Shown here: one piece after another, positions 11,576 to 23,800 of the stretch
How positions within the stretch are numbered: the first letter of the stretch is position 1
How the letters are laid out: each line of letters begins with the position of its first letter
From: Branchiostoma floridae
Lineage: Eukaryota > Chordata > Leptocardii > Amphioxiformes > Branchiostomatidae
NCBI RefSeq assembly: GCF_000003815.2
Contig: NW_023365722.1
Coordinates: 227,537 to 279,986, forward strand
Direction of reading: 5' to 3'
Length of the DNA stretch: 52,450 nt
Notes under the pieces: generated by a model
The model's database searches: none
What the model was told of the DNA's origin: nothing
Seen by the model: only the letters and a program-made list of their open reading frames with translations
Made by a program: the position numbers and the translations under genes

Positions 11576-14500
11576 GTAAGAATTATCAAATTACACATTA
11601 GGCTTGTTATGATGCTTTACTAGCAAGTACGTCAGACTCTGTCAATTGATTTGAATGAAGCAATTTTTCATGTACATTTTTGCTTTCTTTTTTGTTTCAC
11701 TGATTTAACGTACTCTTGTGTTTGCTACGGTGGTGTGGCTGTGGATGAATGTGTGTTTGATATAAACAGCATAACCAGATCTAGAAGTGGCGAGGATGAA
11801 TGTTTATGATATTTGGTTGGTGGGTAGGTCATTGTAAAACATAGGTCAAGTTCGAGATTCGGCGTCCTGCTGGCTTCCATTTTCTGCTGTGGAACTTGTA
11901 TGTTTGTGTGTTTATATTTAAACAACATATCTCGAGATAATATACAATGTACACAGATCTCTGTAATATACTGTAGGTGGGTAGGGGTCTAACAAACGCC
12001 AAATAAAAAATATGACCTCCTATGCTAGTGGCCTCCCAAGGTACAGCAGCGAAGATTGAAAGTTATTACGACATTCATCAATTAATTATTCAACAGCATC
12101 ATCACTTTCATCAGCATGAATCATGCAAATCAGGACCAAATTTACATAACTGAGAAAAGCCCAAAATAGACTTATTTGCAAGTATGTGTAAGACTTTCAG
12201 ACTTTTGACAACTTGTGTTATTTGGGCAGACTTGATCTTCAACTGATATATACATTTACATATGCAGATCAGTCATAGAGTTTGATATCAATCGGCGAAG
12301 GTATGATGTGGAACAGTAGTATTGTTGATTCCTTTTATAAAAAAAAGGATGTTAAAGAGTTTTGCCTCTCCTGCATTATCCCGTCCTTTCTTGTTTTTTA
12401 TTTTCATGTCATTGATTCTTTCAGTGTGCTCAAAGCGACGGGCTGTTGTTGCTGGGATTGCATCCATTGTCCTGGTATTATTAGTTTTCGGTGGAACCTT
12501 TGCCGGTTTATACTTCAACGACAACCAGGATACTCAAAAGGTTAGCCTATATCTTTCTTCTTCTTAAATGCAATATAAAATTTAGATGATTCTGTGACTC
12601 TTCCAAAGATATACATTGAAGGGGAAAACACCGATCTAATGTAGAATGATATTCTAATTATACATATCATGCTAATACCAACATGCGCATGTACGTGTGC
12701 GATGCAGTTGTAGGTATAACAGTGTTGGGATGCATGGAATCAGCTGTAGCAATAACTTTCTTCGATTCTTTTCTGGTGTGCCTTTCATCTTGCAAGCTAC
12801 ATTAGATCTTATTTTCTGATTCACGAGACGAAGACATGGTTCTTTGTGCTTGTATATTTTCGATGCTAGGTAGGATTGTACAGAGAAGTCACTTGCATAA
12901 TATCTGTTCGAACCCAGTAGTGCGAACTCCCAGGCTTTTTGTGAAGGTGTGTCTTAACAGTATTCCGAAACATGTCAAAACATTCAATGAGGTATCACCG
13001 TGCATTCCATAAATGGCATTTATCTTTGTTTATTCTATTTACAGCTGATCCCAGCCTCGGGTACAGCTTGTGTGTTATTAGAAGGTATTGCTCCAAGTAC
13101 GAACCTACCACTGATGCTAACCTCAGATGCTACGACTATCTCTACGACTTTTCCCGCAACGACTTCTACAGCGGCGACTTCTACAGCAACGACTTCTATA
13201 TTAACTACTTCTATAGTAAAGACTTCTACATTGACGACTTTTAAAGCAACGAATCCCACAGCACCGACTTCTACAGCATTGCCTTCTACAGCAACGACTT
13301 CTACGGCAATGACTCTTGCCGAAATGACGTCTGGCACAGCCACTTTTACATTAACGTCAAATGTTCCCTCCTACCAAACGTCAGTGCCTTATAGCTATTA
13401 CTTGATGTCGACCCCACCTGAAACTGAACTGAGCATCAACGATGCTGTTCCAACATCCGTTCACACAGGTAAGTATTCTTTAACGAATAATTTACAAATC
13501 TAAATGTAAAAGCCGTTATGAGACTATAGACTGTTTTCTGAGTCTTATTGGTGGAAAGCTGCCTCCGAAATGCGACTTTTTTTCTTGTTTTGTTGTCTGT
13601 TTATGTTTTTATTTAGTATATAGCACTTTCAAAAGTAAACCTACTTCTGCCAGCAAACATCCCGTGAAGTGACAGTTGTCTTATAGGGCTGCGCGTATCT
13701 ACACATCGACGAGTTGACTAAAATAAGAAAGCAAAAGCTGGAAGGCACCTCAGTGGCTTCAAAGAGACGTGAAAAGCAGACTGCCGTTCTTACATTTGCT
13801 TTGAAATAATGGGATGCCTCTAAAGGATTTCTGCTCAACATGTACAATACAAGTACTTACTTGTGAACAAATCCCCAAAGAAGTTTTTACTGGGAGAGAA
13901 AGGCTTTTTTTATAATCTTGTCTTTCTTTGTGCTCAGCAAAACTTAATAATCTCATTTTCCTAAGCTGCGTATATGTCTACTAGCTACTGGAATGAAAAA
14001 GATGAAAGTAGGTTTGATAGTATAGCCATCGAATAATGCTTTCTTAAGACGCTCTTTGGCTGTATGGTTTGGTTCACATATAGTTGACTGCAGCCAATTT
14101 GTTTCTGTTGGTTCTTTGTCAGCAATTGATATACATGACTGAATGCCAATATTCGTTTTCTTTTACAATTGTTTGCTAGAGAGATGTAACGTTTAGTAAA
14201 ATTCGTGTAGAGTGACATTTACAACTCACACTGATTGCAGGAAGCAGTGGTGGGATTGTGACGAAGCCAGAGACGATCACAATTGGCGGAAAGGGAAGAA
14301 CTCCAGGAAAGTTCAACTATCCCAACGGTGTGGCCATATCAGCTGACAATGAGATATATGTGGTTGATGTGGATAACAGACGCTTCCAAGTCTTCAACAT
14401 GTTTGGGATCTTTCTCCGCCTCTTCAAAACGATATACAAAGTACCAGGTAAAAGGAAAACTATTTCTCCTAACGATGTCGCAATTGACGCAAATGGTTTT

Positions 14501-15091
14501 GTATGGGTAGTGGGAGTTACAAGAAAAGGAAAAGAATTACATGTAGTTAAGTACAGTCGAACCGGCCGGCAACTGTCTACAGTCGACCTCAAGTCCTCTA
14601 CCCTGAACCCAACCATTGCAGTGAACACACCAAGCAACGACTACGTTGTGGTCGCGAATCTTAACACCATTTTTGTGCTTCTGCCCGATGGTTCAGTATA
14701 CAACAGATTCCAATTGGGTCGTGGAGTAGAAAGCGATTACGTCACATTCAATAATGAAGAAAACATCCTTTTTACGAACACAAAGCGTAACACTGTCCAT
14801 GTGTACACTCGCGATGGTGACAAGCGTTTCCAGTTCGGAAGTAAAGGGCCCGGTAAAGGTCAACTGCGGGTTCCTTCAGGTATCTGTACGGACAGCTCGG
14901 GGAACATTTTCGTGTCCAACATGAAAAATAACAGGGTTGATATGTTCACCAGCCGTGGGGAGTTTGAGCGCACTGCTGTTAGAACAAAGGCCCCAAGGGG
15001 GCTCGCTTGTGGACCGGGTGGACAGTTGGTGGTGGCTAACTCATGGTTTCACGCTATAACCATCATTCCTCGTCAGTTGGTATTGTGGTGA
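10315..15091 (+). CDS. Type II membrane protein with extracellular NHL-repeat propeller
   Basis: Join 10315-11575, 12425-12540, 13045-13468, 14241-15091; 883 aa. Phases 1, 0, 1 are consistent throughout. The start is ATG at 10315 in context AACCATGA. Residues 1-420 are a hydrophilic, acidic, Pro/Asn-rich cytosolic region with a 4x15-residue repeat and three PYAVxY motifs. Residues 427-451 form one membrane segment preceded by CSKRR, which puts the N-terminus in the cytosol. Residues 460-600 are a Thr/Ser/Ala-rich mucin-like stalk. Residues 601-883 carry six NHL-like blades (FNYPNGVAISADNEIYVVD, LRVPSGICTDSSGNIFVSN). There is no RING or B-box, so it is not a TRIM ligase. The ligand is unknown. 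Two broken copies of its first exon lie in the window. Confidence 0.82.
10825..11004 (+). repeat. In-frame tandem repeat, 4 x 45 bp
   Basis: Four 15-residue units, PANRDGNPGTEPEHI, PTDIDGNPGTEPAHT, PANCDGNPGTQPAHI and PTDIDGNPGTEPFTA. Units 1/3 and 2/4 are more alike, so the real period is 90 bp duplicated once. Confidence 0.92.
11576..12424 (+). other. Intron 1 of the NHL gene
   Basis: AT-rich intron. I see no exon or clear repeat. It ends in a T-rich tract and TTTCAG. Confidence 0.6.
12425..12540 (+). CDS. NHL gene exon 2: transmembrane segment
   Basis: Encodes VCSKRR, then about 25 hydrophobic residues, then FNDNQDTQK. The basic cluster on the N-terminal side and acidic/polar residues after it predict type II topology. 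The Cys next to the basic cluster may be acylated. Phase 1 to 0; donor GTTAGC is weak but in frame with exon 3. Confidence 0.8.
13045..13468 (+). CDS. NHL gene exon 3: Thr/Ser-rich stalk
   Basis: Encodes about 141 residues dominated by ATTSTA-type repeats, from 13135 to 13310 built of short units such as GCAACGACTTCTACA. Likely O-glycosylated spacer holding the propeller away from the membrane. Acceptor TTTACAG, donor GTAAGT. Confidence 0.78.
13469..14240 (+). other. Intron 3 of the NHL gene
   Basis: No exon, RNA gene or recognised repeat seen. Bounded by GTAAGT and GATTGCAG. Confidence 0.6.
14241..15091 (+). CDS. NHL gene exon 4: six-bladed propeller
   Basis: Encodes 282 residues starting GSSGGIVTKPETITIGGKG. 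Blade signatures in order: PNGVAISADNEIYVVDVDNR, PNDVAIDANGFVWVVG, NPTIAVNTPSNDYVVVAN, DYVTFNNEENILFTNTKRN, VPSGICTDSSGNIFVSNMKN and PRGLACGPGGQLVVANS. Ends TTG TGG TGA. The whole propeller is in one exon. Confidence 0.88.
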
Positions 15092-15333
15092 TGGGATTAA
15101 TTGCCAATTAGATGCTCCGTTGATTCGTTAACGCTTTTGGGGCATCCTGATATGATTTCGTGCTACAAGCACAAATGAACATGGTTGCGAAGGCGTATCG
15201 GTGCACAATGATGAAATTCGACGCCCACTTTCACAAAAAGAAATTGAAAGAGACATGAACTTCAAACCCAAGAGCTCAAGCAGAACGTAGACAATTGCAG
15301 GTTTACCTGTGCACGCTAAGCTATAAAGACTTA

Positions 15334-15541
15334 GGATTAGGTCACATTTCCAAAGCGGGATGTTTATGAAACAAAAATGAAAAAAATTTATGAAAAAAAT
15401 TAAGATGGATACCTAGAAATATACAAAAATCGTGACCATTAATCTTATTTTGACATTTTGTATTTTGATGTATTTTATGCCATTCTTTTCGCTCCCGAAA
15501 GCTGCCGGGCCAGGCCCCGGCTTGGAAATGTGACCTAAGCC
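15334..15541. mobile_element. Harbinger-like non-autonomous element (MITE)
   Basis: Inverted repeats of 17 perfect bases at 15337-15353 and 15522-15538 (TTAGGTCACATTTCCAA and its complement), extending outwards to GG ends. Flanked by TTA (15331-15333 and 15542-15544). The other unit has the uninterrupted site near 35570. GG-ended repeats with a TTA duplication are typical of PIF/Harbinger elements. No transposase. Confidence 0.78.
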
Positions 15542-15806
15542 TTACACAAATATCCCGGGATGTTTTCGGCTCCTTATGCGTTGTTCTGAACAAAACTTTG
15601 AAATCGGAACAGGCTGTATCCAACAAGCATTGTAGTGAAAAAGTAATCAGTAAAAAGATCACAAAGACACAAGGCAGTCTTATCCACATCAATTCCCTGC
15701 CCCCCATTCAACAGACAAACTAAGCCTTGTTAAGCTCAGTGAAATATCGATATTGCCAACTTTGACTAACACAATCACTGACAGTCTTTTTTTATGTACG
15801 TGCGTA

Positions 15807-16148
15807 ATGATCCAAAAACATTACAACTCTGCATTGGAACCACATACAGCCGCCATATTGTCAACACATGAGGCAACCTTGGCAGAAGAACTCTCCTCGG
15901 ACGTTGTACCAAAGCAACCGAACAACGATCCTTCCGAAACAAGATGTGTGAAGCAAGCAAGCATAACTATAACGTGTATAAGTGCCGTTTCCAAAATTTT
16001 GGAAACTACATTCAGACCATGTGACAGACGTGGCGATTCCTCCATCCCAAATACCTGTGTTGAAAACGTATTTGGACATGATGTTGGCATGTCGTCCTAT
16101 GATGAGGATGGCTGCAGCAACAACGAAATGAGAACAGTTGGTGAATAA
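15807..16148 (+). pseudogene. Truncated copy of NHL gene exon 1
   Basis: From 15879 the translation AEELSSDVVPKQPNNDPSET parallels the start of the intact gene (EELPSDVVSRQPKNDPSDT), but the ATG is replaced by TTG (15879-15881). The frame closes with TAA at 16146-16148 after about 90 residues, and the rest of the exon, the membrane exon, stalk and propeller are absent. An in-frame ATG at 15807 could give a 113-residue peptide; I treat this as a relic. Confidence 0.75.
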
Positions 16149-17855
16149 ATAAGTTGGTTCAGAACTGTAAATTGTATGCTCAACATATACATTATAAAAA
16201 TAGAGTAGAACATTTTGGTAACGTTATCGTTGATGATAGAGACTTTTTCTTTCTATCTGTATATCAAAATTCGCTGTTATATACTACATTTTTGTAGATT
16301 TTAGTTTATTAGGGCGTCTAAAGGTCAGTGACGTTAAGTAACTCGTGCGACGTCCTATTCAGGACATCTTGCAGGGACTGCATACGGGCTAGAAAGGTCG
16401 TGTGAAAAACAGAAGTCTCCTTGTCTCGTCACGGCCGTTGGTAGTCTAAGTATCGTAATCTCAAATCCATTGGATAAACCTTGGATTAACTAAAAGTCTT
16501 AGAATGGACAGCCAACTGAAGCTGTCACAAGCATTCACCGAAATATGATCAACGATCAACTAAAGACAATTTTCTGAACATCTTTATGTTGAGTTAAGGA
16601 ACCCGACATGTTTTTCGGTGTCGCTATCCTTCACCTCAGCTCAACTTGTGCATGTGGAGGAGCAAATTCGGTAGTCTGACCGACAGGAGGTATTCCAACA
16701 AAACACCACTAACCTAATATGTGTAGAAGTACAATGGGTAGGGTAAAACGTTTACGGTGTATGCATAGATGTGATATCAGTATTGTGATGATCAAACTGT
16801 GCTGTGTTACCATCCTCGTTCCAACTATCTTTGGCGAGTCCCCGCCGTCTCAGCCCTTTACTGGCAAAACAACATATGTCACAGTAGACCGGATTGTTTG
16901 GTGGATCAACATCCGGGGCATTCAACGATCGCCAAGAGGCAATTTATATGTTTGATAGCTCGGAATAAAAAACGCTTCAATCTGTATTTTCTCTCCCATT
17001 GCATTGACAACAATAAGACTGAGTTACTCACATTTTTGCAGCTATACATTTTATTAGCATTTTTGCAATTGCCCTTCAAGAAGGACCTGAAATGTACGGT
17101 CGTATATACATATATGTATCTTTTTTTTGGTCTTTTAAATCAGTGAATGATTTGCAATAGCTTTAAGTTCAGTTTCATACAATCATCAAGTTTTGAAGCT
17201 CCAACCATAGATGTCTAATAATCCAAACTTTTGGCATATGTTTTACATAGCATTTCAGTCGTTTGATGGTGTTTACATTTAGGTCCCTCAAGGTCAGTAG
17301 TTACTTCTAACACAGGAGCAAAACGGTAAACCTCCAGAGGGGTAAAAATAATAGTGTGAAAAACATGGCGTATAGGAATTTGTAAACAGTTTGGTGGCAT
17401 ATATGTTTGAGCTTCATTCTTCAATAGCTTTCGCAGCTTATCGACTTTCGCTGGCGTGTTCTTCATTTCAGAGCTCAGAATTTTAAAATTTGTTTTCGAC
17501 ATTCAAAGTTGAGTGACCAGTCGACGCAGAGTAACGTGTCGCTTAAGGGCAGCTTTCAAGGACGGAAAGAGCAGGTAAGGTCGTGTTAGCGGCAGACGTT
17601 TCCTTACCTTATCTCGTTAAGATCTTTGGCAATTACGATCATAATCACAAAAAAAGAACATGTTGAATGCTTTCAGATACCTTGAGTTTTACTACGTGAA
17701 GTAGGATTCTAAAGACTTAAAATGATTTTAAAAATCTCACACCACACCACATATCACAGTATCTCGTGTCAAAGGTTAGTTCCCATTCAAACAGCAGGCG
17801 CTATACAATTGACAATGGACAATTAGTAATGCTCGGATGGCGTTGACATGTTCAA
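16149..17855. other. Intergenic sequence shared with 36.17-37.92 kb
   Basis: No gene seen. Alignable with the other unit over most of its length, for example 16320-16400 with 36240-36320 and 16620-16960 with 36530-36870. A weak AATAAA lies at 16144-16149. Confidence 0.65.
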
Positions 17856-18064
17856 CCAATCACAACGCAGGTCCATACTAATCACCAATACACCCTCCAC
17901 TAGGACAGGTCATGTGATCAAAATTTGACCAATCTGAATCGTTAAACTCACGTTTATGCTATGAATAGGTTGCTTTATATCTAGTAGGCTGAACATTTTG
18001 CTCGTCTGTACGGTTGGAGATCTAGAGTGGACAGGTGACTGACACAACCGATCGAAAAATAAAT
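17856..18064 (+). promoter_or_regulatory. Predicted promoter and untranslated first exon of receptor A
   Basis: CCAAT boxes at 17856-17860 and 17929-17933, a TATA-like TTTATAT at 17974-17980, then a donor AAAT|GTAAGT with the exon end at 18064. The same order, with matching sequence, occurs before receptor B (37.92-38.11 kb). Transcription would start near 18005. The untranslated exon would splice to the acceptor at 20735-20737, just before the signal-peptide ATG. Confidence 0.55.
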
Positions 18065-18575
18065 GTAAGTAACTATGCATTTCTCTCTTTATTCAATATT
18101 AGCTATCGTGCTGTGTTATCTTGAAGATTTCTTGTGCCGTTTCTAAACTACACTGTAAAGATTTAGCCCTGGTGTTGTAGAACTAAGAAAGACCGTGCCA
18201 TTTCCGCCTTGCCATTCTCCTACAGAGACATACCCGCACCATCGTCATTGATCTCCGAAATGACGGAGTGAATGGTCGACATGTAAGCTTGTTTGTATAT
18301 AAAACGTGTGTTGTGACGCTTCTGTAGTCAAACGGGTAAATATACCACATTTTCACGAGGACATATCCTATCTAGGTCGCAGTGAGAGCGCAGTAAGAGC
18401 GCAGCGCGATCGCCATCTGGTGGAAAGGGGGCCGTACTAAATGTTAAAAGTTTCGTGATATGCACAACTTCAGCCAGCGGTGTCCACCGTGTAACCTGGT
18501 GACACCAGTTCGTCTAACTTCTTCTTATCTGTTTAATATGGTTCACCGATAAAATGCACAATGTTATTTGTTATA

Positions 18576-19270
18576 GAGTCCATTCCAAGACACCATGCGG
18601 ATGTTTGTGGCCATTGTTTAGAATTGATTTTAAAGTTTTGTAATTATATGTCTAGGACATTTGATACTTCAGAAATATTTGTAACACTGTTTCAACTTTA
18701 TAAATATTTCCCTGGTCCTGTAAAACTTTGGAAATATTCATCGTGTGGAATTGGATACTTCTAATGGTTTCTAAATAATGATAACAGCATTCTACCATTA
18801 TTTACCATTTTCTACCATTTTTTGTAAATGGTTCAGTGGGCTGGACAGATAGCAATTCACAGATCCTTGCAAAGTATGGTTGGGTGACATGCAACAATGG
18901 CCCACCACAAAGGATCCAACAGTGCCCAGCAGTGAAATCTAAAAATATACAGATACAACAATAGGGCTTACTTTTATGGGGCAATAAACTAATTTTACCA
19001 TTTGGCCAGGTTTACCATTTTTTGTAAATATTTGTAAATGTGAAATAATCACACAGAGGTTTCACAATTATTCTAAATAAAGATATTTTTGTACAGTTCC
19101 TTTGAAAATGTTTCTAAAATATTCAGAGGAATTCAAATATATGGGTACTTTCTTAGTCAATTTTTTAAAAATAATTTAATTATTGTGGATCAGATTTTCT
19201 TTTATTCAAAATAATTCAGACTAATTATAAATATCGCCTAAAAACCCTCATGGTGTCTTGGAATGGACTC
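18576..19270. mobile_element. Mariner-like non-autonomous element (MITE), 695 bp
   Basis: Perfect 22-bp inverted terminal repeats at 18576-18597 and 19249-19270 (GAGTCCATTCCAAGACACCA..), flanked by TA on both sides (18574-18575, 19271-19272). The paralogous site near 38940 reads GTTATACTTAGG with a single TA and no element. No transposase frame. TA duplication points to the Tc1/mariner superfamily. Confidence 0.85.
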
Positions 19271-19339
19271 TACTTAACTTTTATTCAGAGGGACGCCATA
19301 GTTGGCACTTGCGCACACAGGTATTGACACGACTGTGTC

Positions 19340-19570
19340 CTTGAGCCTTACGGATTGGGACATAATTCGCCGACCCCGAGAAAGAAGGTGCTAATATAGA
19401 AGAACTTTATTGCACAACAATTGTACATGATACAATGTATGGCAACAACTATTACACAAAGTACAAAATAGAGGTATAGGATAAAGCGTAACAACTCAGT
19501 TAACATAACAATAAGGACTAAGATAATTCTTGATAAAGTATTACAATGGAGTAGGTTAATCATTAGTTAC
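19340..19570 (-). mobile_element. Possible retroelement 3' end
   Basis: On the minus strand the sequence runs to TGTTGTGCAATAAAGTTCTTCT, resembling the 3' end of a non-LTR element with its AATAAA. It is absent from the other unit. A 71-residue hydrophobic frame here is not a convincing gene. Confidence 0.3.
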
Positions 19571-20573
19571 AGTATTCTTTCCAATAGCAGAACAATCCTA
19601 TATATTAGTGGGTGGGTGCCTATGTGAGGGGGGTGGGGGACTCTTGAGGCCCACGACCACTTTCACATGGCATTATGCCTGAACGGCTTACGCTAGAGGC
19701 ACTAAATTTGGTGAATTTTTCGGACATTTATTTGGCAACATGCAATTACTTGGAAAGACTGCATTTTAAGTTGTTGACGGGCATTTTTGGTAAAAATTGC
19801 TAATTTTGGATCTTCTTTTCTTTCTACATCAATACAAGTTATTACATAAATGAAATATTATGTAATTTAGTATATCCTAAATAATTAAGTATGAATTACA
19901 TATGATATTTGACGTCTTCGATCAAAGCCTCCGTCAGGGGTTGACCGAAAAAGCCCGGCCTGAACAGGGTAAATAATTATTTACTGAAAAAGTTTACATA
20001 AAACACGCGAAGGGTAAAGGGTCAGAACAAAACGACCTTTGAGGTCTTTTCAGGTCAGGGACTTGTTACACAAGAAACTGTGGCACGTTTTGCTTTAGGG
20101 CAAATTCCACATTGTGTAAAGGCATAAAGGTGGTGTGAGCGGGATGGATTTCCTTTCCTCGTCACGAGTCATAATAAGTACGAGTACATGTAAAATGATA
20201 AACACGAATCGATGTTAACATGCTTGGAACTATCTTTAACTTAAGTCACACCGTCAGAGGGACTGCACAAACTTCATGGTCCATGCATATATTTCTATCT
20301 TACAATAAGTGACATGTAACCGCAGGTAACTTATTGCGTAACGTATTTATGGTTTCACCGAATGTGGCATGATGATAACTATCATGTTCAAAATGAAACC
20401 AATGCAATGTATCAGACTCCAACATTTGTTTAGTGATGCCGCTGCCGAGACAGCTTTTCTCTAGATTAGATAACACATATCCCATATCTGCTTGGAGATA
20501 AGCTAATTACAAATCCCCATAACCACACGGCAGAGCAGAATTTGTTACCTACATTTTTGTTTCGATTTGATTT

Positions 20574-20604
20574 TGTGTGTATGTGTGTGTGTGTATGTGT
20601 GTGT

Positions 20605-20644
<40 letters not shown>

Positions 20645-20667
20645 ATGTGTGTGTGTGTGTGTGTGTG
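20574..20667. repeat. (GT)n microsatellite
   Basis: About 94 bp of GTGTATGTGTGT repeats just upstream of the signal-peptide exon of receptor A. A shorter GT-rich stretch sits at the matching place before receptor B (39826-39853). Confidence 0.95.
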
Positions 20668-20755
20668 AACACGCTTGTCAAATTACAAAATCATACTACT
20701 AGTATATTAGATTCCTTAATATTTGGTTTGTGTTTAGGTTATGTACGCTGACACC

Positions 20756-20837
20756 ATGACGGGTCCGTGTACATTCGGTCTGTGGAAATGGACGGCCTTG
20801 GTGCTGATAGTGATGGCGGCAACTGTGGCTGCTCAAG
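20756..20837 (+). CDS. Receptor A exon: signal peptide
   Basis: MTGPCTFGLW, then hydrophobic TALVLIVMAATVAAQ; cleavage likely near ATVAA-Q. Ends in phase 1. Nearly the same exon starts receptor B. Confidence 0.85.
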
Positions 20838-23800
20838 GTAACGTTAAACAAGACACTCACTTACTTCAGAGCAGTGTTTTTGCTCCGGAGCAAACTTTAA
20901 GCTACTCCAAAGCAATGATTCAGTGCAGGTACATATAGATGGTATATGTTCTAACGTCAAATTACCCTATACGATAAAAGTAGATAAACTAGAGTTCGGC
21001 GACCTCATGCCTCCATAAATATTTTGAGTTTTTTAATCATAAAGCGGTTTTCCAATTTTCACATAAATTATGCAAGTAAGTTCCTCATTACCATACTTGG
21101 TATCTGCTTATATTCCACATATCAAAATAAACATATGTTACATTTATGGACGTCCAGATATAAAACAATTGAATTAGAAATTTTCGTCATTAATCATGAA
21201 ATTAATTCTTCATTTGCATAAAATAAATATCAATATGAACAACTTTGCCTAACCTACCCGCATGCCTAAAATTATGCCAATCCGTCAGTCTTTTCTGCAG
21301 TTATCCTCTTTGGAACGTCCTAACAAACACGCCCCTGCAGTTTAGAAATTAAATGTTAGGGGACTGAAACTTTGTCATGACACTAAAAAACTATCTACCA
21401 CTCAAATGTTAAGACCATATCACGTCCGAGACAAGAGATACATAGAAAAAACTGCTATGATAGAATATTCTCATTAATTATGTAAATGTACTCCTATTTT
21501 GCATTATCAGTATTCCATTTTGCACAACATTGTCTGAGGTGCCTACATACCAAAAATCATAAAAATCCGTCATTCCCTTCTTGAGTTATGAAAAGTACTT
21601 TTTACCAACAGACCCTACCCATTTTGCTAACTACTTGGTATGGCCCGCCAGTCTGGAAACTGACATGTGGGGTTAGGGAGTCTGACCCGTGGGCCCTGGG
21701 AACCCGTCAACTGTCAGGTACAGCTGCGAGGGTTGGAATAAACCATCAGTAATGCTTCAGATATTTTTGACAAAATGCCCCTGCTATCCCAAAACTAGCC
21801 GCTAAGGGGCCCAAACTTGTGTCACTTATTCCTGAGGACTAGAGCTATCTAACACCCAGAAATCGTGAGCATAGCTTGTTCAGAACACTAGATAGCAACA
21901 CCGGAAGTTGCACTGCAGTACCAAGGAAAGCCACTAGGCGGCCCAAAATCTTTCCAACTTTTATCACCCTCCACCAATATACTAAGTATGAAATAAATCC
22001 ATCCAGCCTTTCTTGAGTTATTTTGTTGACAGACAGACAGACAAACGCTAGTGAAAATATAACCTCCATGATATTTTATGGAGATAATAAATAAAAAAGT
22101 AAGGTATACCGGCGTAGCGACTTACAACCAGGCGGCAAAGTATGGGCTTGTCTCACAGTAGGGGGTGGTATGGGGGTGGAGGGGGGGTGGGGGGCATAGT
22201 TCCCTTGGTGGGTCAGAAGGTCGGCCTGACCCCCTATTTAACCCCAACCAGAGCTAAAAAAACTATTCCCCTAGATTTTGCCGTCAGCCGATGACCTGCT
22301 CCTTCCTGCTTCTTAATAAATGATATCAGTTTACTCCTACAATACCACTCGCGATGTTAGCAAGGTTACAGGTAGCTCAATTGATAAGAGCTTGACCTTT
22401 ACTAAAAAATAGGTCGCAGGTTCGAACCCAGCGACCGGGAAAATTCCTTGCTTTTCGTTTTGAACATCCATTCTATATACACAACGCTTTCATTACTTTC
22501 GCTATTAGAAACTATGGGTAAATGTCGCACCAGCTAATATAAACAAATAACCGGCCTTGAAAAACATGCACTTGTGATCACTGGAGTTTTAGCACGTGCC
22601 AAAATATTGTTAAGATGCAAATTTACTACTGTTTAATATTCCTAGAAATATGCATATTACTAATTTGTTATATTCATATCACAAAATTACACAAGGAGAA
22701 ATTGACTATATCGAGAACAATTGCGCGTATTTTATTGTAAAATGCCCTTCTATGTGGATATACTTGTTTATGAATTGCAATGTTAGCAAAACAGCCTTTG
22801 ACTTTAAACAGCCTGACGTAAACTGAAAGCGACATAACTTAAACATTGATATGTTAGTTCAGTTGATATGACTCTGGAAGGTCGAAGAATGTAATTTTGA
22901 CCTTGTTGCCGTATAATAGTTATAATCGGTAGCAGAAGTCTTAACAGACGTTAACATTCGATCAGACACAAGTTTGCTGAAATTCTTATTTTTTCATCTC
23001 TAGAGCTATCAGCTGACATGGTTGTCTTTAAAGGGAAACTTCACTCAACCATATGTAACAGATTCCGTCAAATATAGTCTGCACGTGATTGTCATCATGA
23101 GAATGTGCCACTTGCCTAGCTATAAGGACCTTATACAATCCGAATGAAACCTCAGTCACAATGTTTGGTATTATTTTGAGGTCGTGGAACTCAAGTTAAT
23201 TACAGATGGTTCAAGATCGGAATTGAAATCTGACCGGATTTACGGAGGTTTCTTTACTTCGTCTTGTGCTCGAAAGATATTCTCACGAACATCAATTATC
23301 AATCACCCGTTTCGCTTCCATTCAGAAATCTACATCTCTATTTATCTCTGTCAGGCTGTCCAACGGTTGTCCTATACGGTTCCACCAACGTTCAGGTCGC
23401 CAGTATGACGTCTTACACCATGACGGGAGACACACGCGAGGGCCGCCCCGTGTACTTCAGCAGCGCCACCTGCTACTTCCTGTATTACAGGGGTGACCTG
23501 GAGTGGTGGGTGGGGCCGCAGGTTGGGGACAACTTTGGTAGTGTCTACGTCAGGGACTCCCACCTCTACGCTGACGAGATCAATGGGACCTTCTTTCTGT
23601 GGGACGGGCAGTGGAGAGAGAACTCGAATGTAAAGATCGCCTGCTCTGGTTCGTCTGCCTGCTCTCTAAATTTGATTTCGTTATTGCATATGGGACATTT
23701 TTGTTTGCATTGCATACCCGAAAAGCCGCATCAGGGCATAACAGGTTTGTATTAGAGTGGAGTACAAACTGTATACCCGTAAAGATTTATTTTATCCAAT

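Larger units (their letters stand above)
20838..23354 (+). other. Intron 1 of receptor A
   Basis: Contains a roughly 1.07-kb inverted-repeat element (21010-22083) and a tRNA-like stretch (22364-22437). The rest, 22440-23354, is AT-rich with nothing recognised. Confidence 0.6.

Noticed and set aside
15342-15707. 121-codon minus-strand frame.
   Set aside because: It starts inside the Harbinger-like element and runs through non-conserved flank.
20741-20755. Upstream ATG for receptor A (MYADT before MTGPC).
   Set aside because: The matching triplet in receptor B is ATA, so only the ATG at 20756 is conserved.
22364-22437. Functional tRNA gene.
   Set aside because: A and B boxes are present but the anticodon loop is oversized and the acceptor ends do not pair.
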